A DNA stretch of 64,000 nucleotides from Pelagicoccus mobilis (GCF_016595505.1 NZ_JAENIL010000033.1:30540-94539); one strand, 5' to 3'; shown: positions 8,355-18,631, counted from the stretch's first letter. Program-made: numbers and translations. The notes: generated by a model from the letters alone, not told the origin.

Positions 8355-9464
8355 CTAGAAGATTCCTAGGATGCGGCGCTTCGCGCGTTTGCGGGCACGC
8401 TGCTGGATCTCTTCGTTGGTTGGCGCTTCTTCTTCGATCGCTTCTTCGTTCTTGGCTAGAATCGTATCGATTTTCTCGAGACGGGTGCGAGCGGTGTCGG
8501 CTGTTCGAGAGCGAGGCGCTATGGTAATCGCTTCGTTGTAGAGGACTTTAGCCGCCTCGTACTTGGAGCGCTTGAAGTAATAGAAGTCGCCCATCTTTAG
8601 CTTGCTGAGAGCTAGTACGTTTTGAGCCCCGGCCAAACCTTCTTCAGCTTGGTCGACGTTCTGGTTTTCCGGGTACTGAATTAGGAAGTCTTCGAAGAAG
8701 GTGATGGCGTCTTCGGTGGCTCGCTGGTCGTACTCGGGGCCTTTGATTAGGCCGTAGTGAGTTTGTGCGAGTTTGAGGTAGGCGTCGGAGGTGAGGAAGC
8801 TGTTGGGGTAGTTGGTTACGAGTCGATCGAGAGCGTAGATCGTCATCGCGTCGCTGTTTTTGTCGGACCATGCTTTGGCGATATTCATCAGGGAGAGCGG
8901 GGCGTAATCGCTATAAGGAGCGATCGCTACGACGCGTTCGAAGTACTGGATTGCGCGGTCCGTGTTTTTGAAGCCTGGGATCACCCAAAGAATCTTGTCG
9001 CGGTGGGTTTCGAGGCGGGCGACGGCGATCTTGTACATCTCGCCTAGGGTTTCGTTGAAGCTGCCGTAGTTCGGGTAGACCCAAGCAATCGTGTTGAAGG
9101 CTTCGAAGGCTTTATCGATCTTCTTGCGTTCGAGCTGGATGAGGGCGGTGCGTTGGTAGGCCTCTGGGGAGTACTGGTTCTTTGGGTACTTCTTGTAGAC
9201 TCTTTTGTAGAGGCGGAGCGCGGTGGAGAAATTGCGTTTTTCCTCTGCCTTTCGGGCGTTGTTCATCCAGTTGAGGATCTTTTGTTGTTCCTCGGGGAGG
9301 AGGCCGGATAGATCGACCTCTTCGGATTGGTAGCCGGTCTCTGCTGACCACGTTATTTTCGATTCGGCCTGAGCGCTCTGAATGAATGCGAAAATAGCGA
9401 GGGCGAGGCTGGCAAGTAGGGTGAGTCGCTTGCTGAAAAGGGTTCTGGCAAAACTTAGGTTCAT
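8355..9464 (-). CDS. BamD-like outer-membrane assembly factor with TPR repeats
   Basis: A 369-residue exported protein. The signal peptide (residues 1-33) ends SAQA before Glu34. The body is a TPR solenoid: repeats are visible around residues 63-90 ('ALRLYKRVYKKYPKNQYSPEAYQRTA'-like), 165-200, 205-235 and 260-290. A lysine/arginine tail follows. This matches the BamD/YfiO group that couples the BamA insertase to its partners. Unlike Escherichia coli BamD it has no lipobox Cys, so anchoring must differ or it is periplasmic. It precedes lptE by 18 bp and follows fabH. Confidence 0.72.
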   Translation of the reverse strand: MNLSFARTLFSKRLTLLASLALAIFAFIQSAQAESKITWSAETGYQSEEVDLSGLLPEEQQKILNWMNNARKAEEKRNFSTALRLYKRVYKKYPKNQYSPEAYQRTALIQLERKKIDKAFEAFNTIAWVYPNYGSFNETLGEMYKIAVARLETHRDKILWVIPGFKNTDRAIQYFERVVAIAPYSDYAPLSLMNIAKAWSDKNSDAMTIYALDRLVTNYPNSFLTSDAYLKLAQTHYGLIKGPEYDQRATEDAITFFEDFLIQYPENQNVDQAEEGLAGAQNVLALSKLKMGDFYYFKRSKYEAAKVLYNEAITIAPRSRTADTARTRLEKIDTILAKNEEAIEEEAPTNEEIQQRARKRAKRRILGIF

Positions 9465-9519
9465 CTGTGGGTAATTCGGGAAATGGGCGTCTTTAGGTCG
9501 TTTTTTGGGGGAGTCTGGC

Positions 9520-10518
9520 CTACCAGCGGAGAAGGGTCGAGCCCCAGGTGAGGCCGGCTCCGAAGGCGACGAGTAAAATGATGTCTCCGCGTTCCAGTCT
9601 GCCGGCTCGAGCTGCTTCGTCGAGCGCGATAGGGATGGATGCGGCGGAAGTGTTTCCGTATTTGTCGAGATTTAGGAAAAAGCGTTCAATTGGAATATGG
9701 AGTCGTGAAGAAAGGGAGTCGATAATGCGCATGTTAGCCTGATGGGGAACTACGCACTTTAGTTGATCCGCTTCTACTCCATTTTGTTCAAGGATTTCTA
9801 CTGCGGCCTGCCCCATGACTCGAACAGCCTGCTTAAACACCTCTTGGCCGCGCATTTTCAGAAAGTGCTGGCGGTCGTTGATGGAGGTGGGGCTTGGGGG
9901 GATTGCGCAGCCGCCGCCGGGTTGGTGCAGCATGTTCGCTTTGCTTCCGTCGGAGCCGAGTTTGAAATCGATGATGCCGCGATCTTCGCCTGGCTCAGCG
10001 TGTCCGAGGACGGCAGCGCCTGCTCCGTCGCCGAAGAGGACGCAGGTGGTGCGATCTTCCCAGTCTAGTATGCTGGATAGCTTTTCTGCTCCGATGATAA
10101 GGGCATTTCGGTAGCGTCCAGTCGCGAGGAGGCCAGCCGCGACTTCCATTATATACAGGAAGCCTGAGCAAGCGGCTTCAACGTCGAAGCTGATTGCGTT
10201 TGGAATGCCGATCTTGTCCTGAACTAGGCAGGCGGTGGAGGGGAAGGGCATGTCGGGCGTCATGGTGCCGACGACCACGACGTCAATGTCTTCGGGGGAG
10301 AGTCCAGCGTTTTCGATGGCTCGAATTCCTGCTTCGGCTCCCATCGTGGAAGAGGTCTCGCCCTCGGCTGCGATCCGGCGTTCGCGGATGCCGGTGCGGG
10401 TGAAAATCCATTCGTCGGAGGTGTCGACGATTTTCGAGAGATCGTTGTTGGTAAGCGCTTTTTGCGGTGTGTAGGAACCGGTTCCTTTTACGATTACGGA
10501 TCTAGGCGCAGTACTCAT
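9520..10518 (-). CDS. fabH: 3-oxoacyl-ACP synthase III (FabH)
   Basis: Condenses acyl-CoA with malonyl-ACP to start fatty-acid synthesis. The catalytic triad is visible: Cys117 in 'EAACSGF', His259 in 'VPHQAN' and Asn289 in 'YGNTSAAS'. The arginine-rich 'WIFTRTGIRERRI' near residues 37-49 is the CoA-binding region. Its 332 residues are standard. It follows plsX with a 57-bp gap in the classical rpmF-plsX-fabH order. Confidence 0.95.
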   Translation of the reverse strand: MSTAPRSVIVKGTGSYTPQKALTNNDLSKIVDTSDEWIFTRTGIRERRIAAEGETSSTMGAEAGIRAIENAGLSPEDIDVVVVGTMTPDMPFPSTACLVQDKIGIPNAISFDVEAACSGFLYIMEVAAGLLATGRYRNALIIGAEKLSSILDWEDRTTCVLFGDGAGAAVLGHAEPGEDRGIIDFKLGSDGSKANMLHQPGGGCAIPPSPTSINDRQHFLKMRGQEVFKQAVRVMGQAAVEILEQNGVEADQLKCVVPHQANMRIIDSLSSRLHIPIERFFLNLDKYGNTSAASIPIALDEAARAGRLERGDIILLVAFGAGLTWGSTLLRW

Positions 10519-10575
10519 GCGAATGTCTCAATGGGGAAGCCTTACTGTTCATGCAACCTGCAAATGCAGATCAAA

Positions 10576-11622
10576 TCAGTCGGCGTCGTAGATAATGTTG
10601 TTCGCGGCCTCGATATCTTCGAGGATGTGGCGGGTTAGATCGTTGCTTACGATCTCGTTGGCGATCCGGATGGCGTTCATGACGGCTTGCTTGTTGCTGG
10701 AGCCGTGGGCTTTCAGAACGTTGCCTTTGAGGCCGAGGAGTGGAGCGCCTCCGTAGTTGTCGGGATTGAGTTGGTTCTTTATGGCGTCGAACGCCCCTTT
10801 GGAGAGCAGGTAGCCCATTTTCCGGACCATGTTCGCCTGGATTTCTTCGCTGACGAAGTTTTTGAGCAGCATGAACAGGGATTCGGATGCCTTGAGGAGA
10901 ATATTTCCTGTGAATCCGTCGCAGACTACGACGTCGACGCCTTCTTCGAAGGTTTGGAAGCCTTCGATGAGACCGGCGTACTCGATTTGGCCATCGATCT
11001 TTTTAAGAAGGGAGTGGGCTTGGTTGATTAGATCCGTGCCTTTGCCTTCTTCGGTGCCAATGGTCATGAGGCCGACCTTCGGTTTGTTGATACCGAGGAC
11101 GTGTCGACAGTAGTCGCTGCCAAGAACGGCGTTGTGGACTAGATGTTCGGCTTTGGCGGAGGGGTTGGCTCCCGCGTCGATGAGAACGAAGTGTCCTCGC
11201 TTGCGTGGCATCACGGTGGCAAGCGCGGGACGGTCCACTCCGTCTAGAGTGCGGAGCTTTATGGTGCCAGCAGCCATGAGGCTTCCGGTGTTTCCGCAGC
11301 TGAGAACGCAGCTCGCATCGCCGTTTTTGACGAGCTCGATGGCTCTGAGCATACTTGCATCCTTCTTCTTCTTTAGCGCGACCAAGGGTTTGTCATCCAT
11401 AGTGATGACTTCGGACGCGTGGAAGATGGATATGTCCGGATGTGAAGAAAGCCCTTCTTTTTCAAGCAAGGGCTTCAGTTCGGCTTCGTTGCCGACAAGA
11501 ATTATGGGTCTTAGGTTCTTTACGCTGTCGACCGCCATTTTGGTAGCGGCGACCATTTCTGCTGGCCCTTTGTCGGAGCCCATTGCGTCGATGGCGATGC
11601 AAGAGCTCTTTTGTTCGAGCAT
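10576..11622 (-). CDS. plsX: Phosphate acyltransferase PlsX
   Basis: Makes acyl-phosphate from acyl-ACP for phospholipid synthesis. It is a 348-residue protein with the family start 'IAIDAMGSDKGP', the internal 'CVLSCGNTGSLMAAG' and 'VVCDGFTGNILLKASE' motifs, and 'GAPLLGLKGNVLKAHGSS' near the C-terminus. Peripheral membrane protein by family knowledge. It lies between rpmF (52 bp upstream) and fabH. Confidence 0.95.
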   Translation of the reverse strand: MLEQKSSCIAIDAMGSDKGPAEMVAATKMAVDSVKNLRPIILVGNEAELKPLLEKEGLSSHPDISIFHASEVITMDDKPLVALKKKKDASMLRAIELVKNGDASCVLSCGNTGSLMAAGTIKLRTLDGVDRPALATVMPRKRGHFVLIDAGANPSAKAEHLVHNAVLGSDYCRHVLGINKPKVGLMTIGTEEGKGTDLINQAHSLLKKIDGQIEYAGLIEGFQTFEEGVDVVVCDGFTGNILLKASESLFMLLKNFVSEEIQANMVRKMGYLLSKGAFDAIKNQLNPDNYGGAPLLGLKGNVLKAHGSSNKQAVMNAIRIANEIVSNDLTRHILEDIEAANNIIYDAD

Positions 11623-11674
11623 GTGGCGCGTAATAACCTAGAGAACGGGCGAGTGCCGTGTCGTCTGAGCTTCC

Positions 11675-11854
11675 TTATATGGAAGCGTCGAGAATTTGAC
11701 GGCCGCGGTACATGCCGTTGTTTGGATTCACGCGGTGTGGGCGGAATGCTGATCCGTCGATCGGATCCTTCGCGAGCTCGGGAGCCTCGAAACGGTTGGC
11801 GCCTCTGCGAAGGCGGCTGCGGCGCTTGGATTGCTTGCGTTTTGGATTAGCCAT
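11675..11854 (-). CDS. rpmF: Large-subunit ribosomal protein bL32
   Basis: A 59-residue, very basic protein starting MANPKRKQSKRRSRLRR, the hallmark of bL32, and continuing 'PHRVNPNNGMYRGRQIL'. No CxxC zinc ribbon is present, so it is the zinc-independent type. It precedes plsX and fabH in the conserved arrangement. It is divergent from trpD with 215 bp between the start codons. The gene is below the length at which automated ORF calls are often made. Confidence 0.93.
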   Translation of the reverse strand: MANPKRKQSKRRSRLRRGANRFEAPELAKDPIDGSAFRPHRVNPNNGMYRGRQILDASI

Positions 11855-12069
11855 TGTACGTAAATTCCGTGGTCAGTGTTCTTCTGCTTTAAAGAAAAGC
11901 TGCGCTTGATAACTCGTGGCCCTACCTCCGTCAAGTTATTGTTTCAAAATAACAAACTGAGGCTGAGAGCAGCCGTATCGCCTGATTGAGAAGCGATATA
12001 ATTAGGAGGCTATCCTGTGTGTATTTTGAATTGTTTTACAAGAAAGAGCTGCCTAGTTCTTCCCGTCAT

Positions 12070-13116
12070 ATGGAATTGAACGAGCTTACCTCTCTCGTCT
12101 CGCAGGGATCCGATTTGTCTGCCGAGCAAGCCGCAACCTCAGCGGATCTTCTGGCCTCTGCGGATGTGCCATCTGGCGTAAAGGCTGAGTTTTTGACCTC
12201 TCTAGCCCAAAAGGGCGAAGTCGCTTCGGAGGTTGCTGGAATCGCTGGCCGCTTCCGCGAGTTGGCGAGAAACCCGGGCTTGGAGAAGTGGCAGGCTGAT
12301 GGGATCGACGTGTGTGGAACGGGAGGTGACAAGATCGGCAGCTTTAATATTAGTACGACGGTTGTCTTCGCCCTAGCGGCTGCGGGGGTGCCTGTGCTGA
12401 AGCATGGCAACAAGTCGATCACTTCTAAATGCGGCAGCGCTAATTTGCTGGAAGCCTTGGGCGTAAATTTGATGGCGGACGATGCGACGCTTGCCAAATC
12501 GATGGAGGCTCTGGGGTTTTGCTTCATGTTTGCTCCCGCTTTTCACCCTGCGTTCAAGGAGATCATGCCAGTTCGCCAGGAACTGGCGGCGAAAGGGCAG
12601 CGAACTGTATTTAATATCCTTGGTCCACTGATTAATCCGGCTCGTCCAGCTCATCAGTTGCTTGGCGTATTCTCGGCCGACGTAGTCGATATGTTGGCGA
12701 GCACATTGCATGCTCTCGATTTGAAGGCGGGATTGGTTGCCCACACCTCTTTGGCTGACGGACGTGGCATGGACGAGATGAGCGTGGTGGGAACCAACCG
12801 CGTAAGAGGCTTTGGAGCTTTGGACACGGTCGATGCCAGTTGGAACGCTGGAGAGTTTGGCCTGCCTGAGGCTGATGTCTCTGATCTTTTGGGCGGCGAG
12901 TTGGAGGATAATCTCAAGATCCTAGACGAACTGCTAGCCGGGAAAGCTCCAGCTGGTTTGGAGAATACTGTGTGCCTGAATGTGGGTGCTGCTCTGCATG
13001 TCGTAGGGCGTGCGGAGTCGATCGAGGCTGGGATTCAGGAGGCTCGTGATTTGCTGTTGGGCGGCGCTGTGAAAGCGAAGCTGAGTGACACTAAGGATTT
13101 TTATACTGCTCTATGA
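12070..13116 (+). CDS. trpD: Anthranilate phosphoribosyltransferase
   Basis: Transfers phosphoribose from PRPP to anthranilate, the second committed step of tryptophan synthesis. With the start at ATG 12070 the protein has 348 residues, the family length. The PRPP-binding 'CGTGGDKIGSFN' lies at 82-93 and 'KHGNKSITSKCGSA' at 111-124. A 28-residue upstream extension in the same frame is possible but looks non-coding. The stop overlaps the glmM start (ATGA), so trpD is coupled to cell-wall precursor synthesis rather than to other trp genes. Confidence 0.92.
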   Translation: MELNELTSLVSQGSDLSAEQAATSADLLASADVPSGVKAEFLTSLAQKGEVASEVAGIAGRFRELARNPGLEKWQADGIDVCGTGGDKIGSFNISTTVVFALAAAGVPVLKHGNKSITSKCGSANLLEALGVNLMADDATLAKSMEALGFCFMFAPAFHPAFKEIMPVRQELAAKGQRTVFNILGPLINPARPAHQLLGVFSADVVDMLASTLHALDLKAGLVAHTSLADGRGMDEMSVVGTNRVRGFGALDTVDASWNAGEFGLPEADVSDLLGGELEDNLKILDELLAGKAPAGLENTVCLNVGAALHVVGRAESIEAGIQEARDLLLGGAVKAKLSDTKDFYTAL

Positions 13117-14453
13117 GTTTGAAGTTTTTTGGAACGGATGGGATTCGCGGTCTTTATGGCGGCGAAACCCTGAACGATGAAATTGCGTTTCGAGCGGGCA
13201 AGGCCGCGGTTCGGGCTGCTCGCGAGCTGCAAAATGTGGTGGCTCCGAAAGTTGTGGTCGGCCGTGACACTCGTGAGTCTGGAGAAAAGCTCCTGCAGGC
13301 CTTTGCCAAGGGGGTGTCGCTGGAAGGAGGGACCGTGGTCGATCTCGGCGTGGCTCCGACTCCTTGTGTCGCGTTTGCGGCGAGACAGAGTGATGCCGCT
13401 CTGGCGTGCTCTATTACCGCTTCTCACAACCCGGCTTGTGACAACGGAATAAAGTTCTTCGAGGGTACGGGGGTTAAGCCGTCGGAGGCCTTGGAGCAGG
13501 CTCTGGACGATTTTGTAGGAGAAGCAACGCTCGACGGTATGGCCGATGCGGGATCGGTTCGCCTGGAGGAGGGAACCGCGCTCCGGCAACAGTATTCGGA
13601 TGCGGTGGCTTCGCATTTTCCAGCTGGAATGTTGGAGGGCAAGAGGGTTGCTCTCGATTGCGCGAATGGCGCTATGTTCGAGATTGCCCCGAAAGTATTC
13701 AAAGCCCTCGGCGCTCATATTACGGTGGTTGGCGATGCTCCTGATGGTTCGAACATTAATGCGAACGTTGGCAGTGAACACCCGGAGTCCATGGCGGCGA
13801 TGTATACTGATGCTGAATACGACCTCGGGTTCGCCTTCGATGGAGATGGGGATCGTCTGGTCGTTTTTGACAAGTCCGGCGAGCCTATCGATGGAGAGGC
13901 TGTTCTCGCTATCTTGGCGATCGCTGCTAAGAATGCAGGCACCTTGCATGAAGATACCTTGGTGACGACGGTGCAGAGCAATTTAGGGCTCGATGCTGCG
14001 TTGCGTGAACGTGGAATCAAGGTCGAGCGCACTGATGTTGGTGATAAGCATATTGCTCGTTTGATGTTGAAGGAAGGCTACACGCTGGGTGGCGAAGAGT
14101 CAGGGCATTTGGTTTACGGCGATTTCGCGGTAACGGGAGACGGTCTTGTTTCCGCTCTGGCGGTATCGGAGATTGAGGTTCGTGGCGGTGTGGAAAATGT
14201 CTACTCCGCCTATCCAAAGTCGTCGAAGGCGTTGCGTGTTGCAGACAAGCCCCCGTTTGAGAGCTGTCCTGAGATCACGGCTTGTATCAACCGTTTGACC
14301 GAGGAGCTAGGCGAGGAAGGACGCTTGCTTGTTCGGTACTCGGGTACGGAACCAAAGATTCGATTGCTTGTGGAAGCTCGAACTGCGACGGTTGTGGCGG
14401 CTTCCATGGAAGTATTGCAGACTGCGGTTGAGAAGGATCTCGATCTGGTATAG
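13113..14453 (+). CDS. glmM: Phosphoglucosamine mutase
   Basis: Converts glucosamine 6-phosphate to glucosamine 1-phosphate for peptidoglycan and lipopolysaccharide. The phosphorylated Ser104 sits in 'TASHNP' (102-107), the magnesium loop is DGDGDR at 243-248, and the C-terminal phosphate-binding 'RYSGTEPKIRLLVE' is present. The 446 residues fit GlmM. The start 'MSLKFFGTDGIRG' is typical and overlaps trpD by 4 bp. A TPR gene follows after 8 bp. Confidence 0.95.
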   Translation: MSLKFFGTDGIRGLYGGETLNDEIAFRAGKAAVRAARELQNVVAPKVVVGRDTRESGEKLLQAFAKGVSLEGGTVVDLGVAPTPCVAFAARQSDAALACSITASHNPACDNGIKFFEGTGVKPSEALEQALDDFVGEATLDGMADAGSVRLEEGTALRQQYSDAVASHFPAGMLEGKRVALDCANGAMFEIAPKVFKALGAHITVVGDAPDGSNINANVGSEHPESMAAMYTDAEYDLGFAFDGDGDRLVVFDKSGEPIDGEAVLAILAIAAKNAGTLHEDTLVTTVQSNLGLDAALRERGIKVERTDVGDKHIARLMLKEGYTLGGEESGHLVYGDFAVTGDGLVSALAVSEIEVRGGVENVYSAYPKSSKALRVADKPPFESCPEITACINRLTEELGEEGRLLVRYSGTEPKIRLLVEARTATVVAASMEVLQTAVEKDLDLV

Positions 14454-14461
14454 CTTTTGTC

Positions 14462-15868
14462 ATGGCCGAAGTTCCGCTCAAAGAGCTTGACCGCAGAGTG
14501 CGGAAGCAGTTCGAGAATGCTCGAATCGCGGTCGAGCGCGGAAACTTTGAATACACGATCGAGATTTGCTCGTCGATTCTCGCTGAAAATCCGGGATGCC
14601 TGGAGGTTCGTCATCTGCTGCGTCAAGCGCAGCAAAGTGTATTTGCGAAACAAGGACGTGGATTTCTTCTGAAGTCGAAATTGGCCGTGGAGGTGCGGAC
14701 TCTCGTTGTTTACGGGAAGCCGTATATCAAGAAGAACCCTGGATTGGCGATGCAATACGGAGAACGTGCCTTGTCTCGGAATCCGGTTGACGCGGGGGCT
14801 CTGTCTTTGGTCGCGGCAGGGGCCGAAGAGCTTGGTTTGTACGAGACTGCGGTTTTTTGCCTGCAGAATATCTGTGATAGCGAAACGAAGGATTTCGCGT
14901 TGATGAAACGCTATTGCGAGGCGTTGATCCAAATAGGAGAGACCAACCAAGCGGTATCGATCGCCGAGCGACTGAAGCAGTTGAAACCTGAAAATTCGAT
15001 TATTCAGGAGTTGGTCAAATCCGCTTCAGTTGCCCACTCGATCAACAAGGGCAAGTGGGCGGAGGAGGAGCAGGATTTTCGTTCGAAGCTGCGCGATGAG
15101 GACCTTGCTGGAGCTTTGGAGCGGGAGAACCGTCTGATACAGGATTCGGACGATCTGCACGGGAAGGCGAGGGAGTTGGTCGATGCGATCCATCGGGACC
15201 CTCAAGACCTGGATCTATACAAGGAATTGGTAAAAGTATACCTTTTCACTGATGAGTACAGAGAGGCTCTCGTTTGGTTGGACAAGGCTGCGCAACTGCC
15301 TCAGGCGACGGCTGATGTTGTTTTGAAGCAACTTCGTAGCGAGATCATGATTAAGGCGACCGAGTTGGATTTGCAGAAGCTGCTCAATGAGTCGAAAGGA
15401 GACGAAGATTCTGTGGAGCGTATCCAAAAGCTGGAGCATGATCTAGAGCTTTTGAAGTTGGAGGAGTCTCGTAAATTGGTTGAGCAGTTTCCCAACGATT
15501 ACGGGCAGCGCTTAAGCTTCGGCGAATTGTTGCTTTCTGCGGGGCAAGTGGATGAGGCGATCCGAGAATTTCAGGTGGCTCAGCGAAGCAATAGTTTGAA
15601 GCAGCGTGCGTTTGTTATGCTTGGTCGCAGCTTCTCGAAGAAGCGGCTGTTCGACTTGGCTCTGGAGCAGTTTGATCAGGCAATCGCCGAAACTCCTGGG
15701 ATGGACGATTTCAAAAAGGACGTCATCTATTCCTCGGCGGAATGTTGCGAGGCGATCGGTGACAAGGAAGATGCGATTCGACGCTACAAGCTCATTTACG
15801 CAAACGACATTTCCTTTCGGGATGTCGCGAATAAGATCGATCGTTTCTATTCCTCGGAAGAGGCCTGA
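14462..15868 (+). CDS. Tetratricopeptide-repeat protein, cytoplasmic
   Basis: A 468-residue protein without signal peptide. TPR-like helix pairs are visible near residues 20-55, 92-140, 150-180, 235-280, 335-375 and 385-425. Between about 300 and 330 there is a charged, coiled-coil-like stretch (DSVERIQKLEHDLELLKLEE). It starts 8 bp after glmM and is probably the last gene of a trpD-glmM-TPR operon. Its 3' end overlaps the convergent S41 protease gene by 22 bp. It is likely a scaffold; no partner can be named. The shared operon with glmM hints at an envelope-related role (inference). Confidence 0.8.
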   Translation: MAEVPLKELDRRVRKQFENARIAVERGNFEYTIEICSSILAENPGCLEVRHLLRQAQQSVFAKQGRGFLLKSKLAVEVRTLVVYGKPYIKKNPGLAMQYGERALSRNPVDAGALSLVAAGAEELGLYETAVFCLQNICDSETKDFALMKRYCEALIQIGETNQAVSIAERLKQLKPENSIIQELVKSASVAHSINKGKWAEEEQDFRSKLRDEDLAGALERENRLIQDSDDLHGKARELVDAIHRDPQDLDLYKELVKVYLFTDEYREALVWLDKAAQLPQATADVVLKQLRSEIMIKATELDLQKLLNESKGDEDSVERIQKLEHDLELLKLEESRKLVEQFPNDYGQRLSFGELLLSAGQVDEAIREFQVAQRSNSLKQRAFVMLGRSFSKKRLFDLALEQFDQAIAETPGMDDFKKDVIYSSAECCEAIGDKEDAIRRYKLIYANDISFRDVANKIDRFYSSEEA

Positions 15869-17022
15869 ACTGTTTCGATCTGATCTAGCGCGATTCGGAT
15901 AATTTGATCGTCGTTGATTGTGTTTTCGAGGCTTAGTTCAATCTCAGGGGGAAACCCTTTAGCCTCCAGTCGGTTCCCGTTTGGGGTGAGCATCTCGGCT
16001 ATCGGTAAGTAGATGCGAAAGCCGTAGGGGAGAGGATAGCTGCGGGCTAATTGGAGGGCTCCGCTTGTTTTTTCGCCGATGACTGTTCCTCGACCGCTCT
16101 CGGAGACGAACGCGGGTACGATGTCGGCAGCGCTGGCAGAGAGGGAGTCGGTGAGCACGATGACTTGCCCTTGGTAGGGATTTGAAAAGGGGAGTGGGTG
16201 GAGTTTCTTTTGGCTGTACCTTTTGTTGGCTAGCAAGGCGAAGGTGTCGCGGGAGGATGAGAGTTTTGAGGCCAAGTGCCGCGAATAGAGCGAGAGCCCA
16301 CCTCGATTGTTGCGTAGGTCGATTATGATGGCTTTGGCGTTTTTTGATTCGCGGAAAAACCGATTGATGCGAGCGAGTTTGTAGAATCGGTACTGAAAAC
16401 TTTGTATTCGGATGAGCGCTACGTCGGGGGTAATCCACTTCATGCTGCTTGGTTCGGAGAGCGAGAATGATGCGTATACAATTTTTCCGGACATTCTGTT
16501 CTCGCCCCGTCTCCAAGCGATTGCTCTCTCTTGTCCTATGGTGCCGGCTAGCTGTTTCAAATCGGTAAGCGGGTCGCCATCGATTGTCTCCAAGACGTCT
16601 CCTTTTTGGAGTCCGCATCTTTCTGCCGGGCTGTCCGAGAGGACGTAGCTGATGAGTCCGCCTCCTTGTTCGAGCGGGTGGATGGTTATCCCCATGCCGG
16701 ACCGTTTGCCTGCTCGGCGAAGTTTTACGGTGGAGGGGGCGAATATTCCGAGGTGCGAGAGGTCGAATTCGTCCAATGCCTCGCCAAGGACTTTTGCTAA
16801 CTCCTCTTTGCTGTTTGCTTGCCGGATTTCTTCTTCTCTTTGGGCAGCGTACTGTTCCCAAAGGGAGAAATCGGTTTCGAATGCGTAAGCCTTCTGTTCC
16901 AGACGTTTTCCGACCGCTTCGACGAGCTTCCTTTTTTGCGTTTCGCTTAGCTCTCCGCCGAAGCTAATGGAATAGTAACAGCTGAGGCAGAGCAAAATTT
17001 TGAGGAAGCGAGAACGCGTCAT
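15847..17022 (-). CDS. S41-family serine peptidase with PDZ domain
   Basis: An exported protease of 391 residues. A hydrophobic signal sequence covers residues 1-22. A PDZ domain (about 105-185) has the peptide-binding-loop region 'GMGITIHP' and 'SPAERCGLQKGDVLETIDG'. The S41 core follows: 'AIIIDLRNNRGGL' at 231-243, the nucleophile region 'TDSLSASAAD' at 291-300 (Ser295 most likely) and 'GEKTSGA' with Lys318 as the likely general base. It resembles tail-specific or carboxy-terminal processing proteases in the periplasm. Its start overlaps orn by 4 bp. Confidence 0.86.
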   Translation of the reverse strand: MTRSRFLKILLCLSCYYSISFGGELSETQKRKLVEAVGKRLEQKAYAFETDFSLWEQYAAQREEEIRQANSKEELAKVLGEALDEFDLSHLGIFAPSTVKLRRAGKRSGMGITIHPLEQGGGLISYVLSDSPAERCGLQKGDVLETIDGDPLTDLKQLAGTIGQERAIAWRRGENRMSGKIVYASFSLSEPSSMKWITPDVALIRIQSFQYRFYKLARINRFFRESKNAKAIIIDLRNNRGGLSLYSRHLASKLSSSRDTFALLANKRYSQKKLHPLPFSNPYQGQVIVLTDSLSASAADIVPAFVSESGRGTVIGEKTSGALQLARSYPLPYGFRIYLPIAEMLTPNGNRLEAKGFPPEIELSLENTINDDQIIRIALDQIETVQASSEE

Positions 17023-17594
17023 TCGCCAGCTTTTTTCTCCTTAGGGGTGTTATCGATTGGTGCCAGGTTGGAGGCGTCAATCGCAGTCATGTAGTATTTG
17101 AGTTCAGCAATCGATTCCCGGATGTCGTCCAAGGCTCTGTGGGTGTTTTCTTTTTTGAACTCGCGACCTAGCATTTCGCGGAAAACGATTTTGAAACTCG
17201 ATACATCGAGCATGCGGTAGTGGATCCGGGAGGAGAATTGAGGAAGGTACTTATCGATGAACTTGCGATCCTGGGCGATCGAATTTCCTGCGATTATGCA
17301 GGGATTCTTTTTCTTAAAGTACTGTAGGGCTATTTCTGCGAGTTTGTCGTCTAGCTCTTGTTCGGTAATTCCATCTTGGATACGGTCGAGCAGACCGCTT
17401 GCCGCGTGGTGGTGTTTGCACCAATCGTTCATGCCGTCGAGAACCTCTTGTGGCTGACGGATTGGGCTCTCCCATTCGAATACGGGTTCGAGGTGTTTGT
17501 TGGTGATGATCACGGCGGCTTCGACGATGCGGTCGGTTTCCGGATCCAGGCCGGTCATTTCGAGATCAATCCAGCAGTAGCGGCGTTTTGACAT
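17019..17594 (-). CDS. orn: Oligoribonuclease
   Basis: A DEDDh-type 3'-5' exonuclease that finishes RNA decay by degrading dinucleotides. 'WIDLEMTGLD' at residues 8-17 gives Asp10 and Glu12. The later acidic positions and 'HRALDDIRESI' supply the remaining DEDDh residues. With 191 residues it is slightly longer than usual, the extra being a charged tail (PKEKKAGE). It is co-oriented with and overlaps the S41 protease gene by 4 bp. Confidence 0.94.
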   Translation of the reverse strand: MSKRRYCWIDLEMTGLDPETDRIVEAAVIITNKHLEPVFEWESPIRQPQEVLDGMNDWCKHHHAASGLLDRIQDGITEQELDDKLAEIALQYFKKKNPCIIAGNSIAQDRKFIDKYLPQFSSRIHYRMLDVSSFKIVFREMLGREFKKENTHRALDDIRESIAELKYYMTAIDASNLAPIDNTPKEKKAGE

Positions 17595-17639
17595 TGGAAT
17601 GGAGCGATTTTTACAGCGAAGGGTGTTGGGAGGTTTTAA

Positions 17640-18542
<903 letters not shown>

Positions 18543-18589
18543 CTTTGAAAAGTTGGCGGCCATCATCGTGGGTGGTCGCTTGAGGATAT

Positions 18590-18616
18590 AAAAAGGGCCA
18601 TCGAGGACGATGGCCG
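18590..18616 (-). terminator. Rho-independent terminator of the anti-sigma-like gene
   Basis: GGCCATCG (18596-18603) pairs perfectly with CGATGGCC (18608-18615) around a four-base loop. The U-run lies on the minus-strand side (AAAAAG at 18591-18595 read in reverse). It follows the stop of the minus-strand gene at 18632. Confidence 0.8.
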
Positions 18617-18631
18617 TTACCTTCTGGGAGG

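Noticed and set aside
13101..13949. 282-codon minus-strand open frame
   Set aside because: Lies wholly opposite glmM, which has all its motifs.
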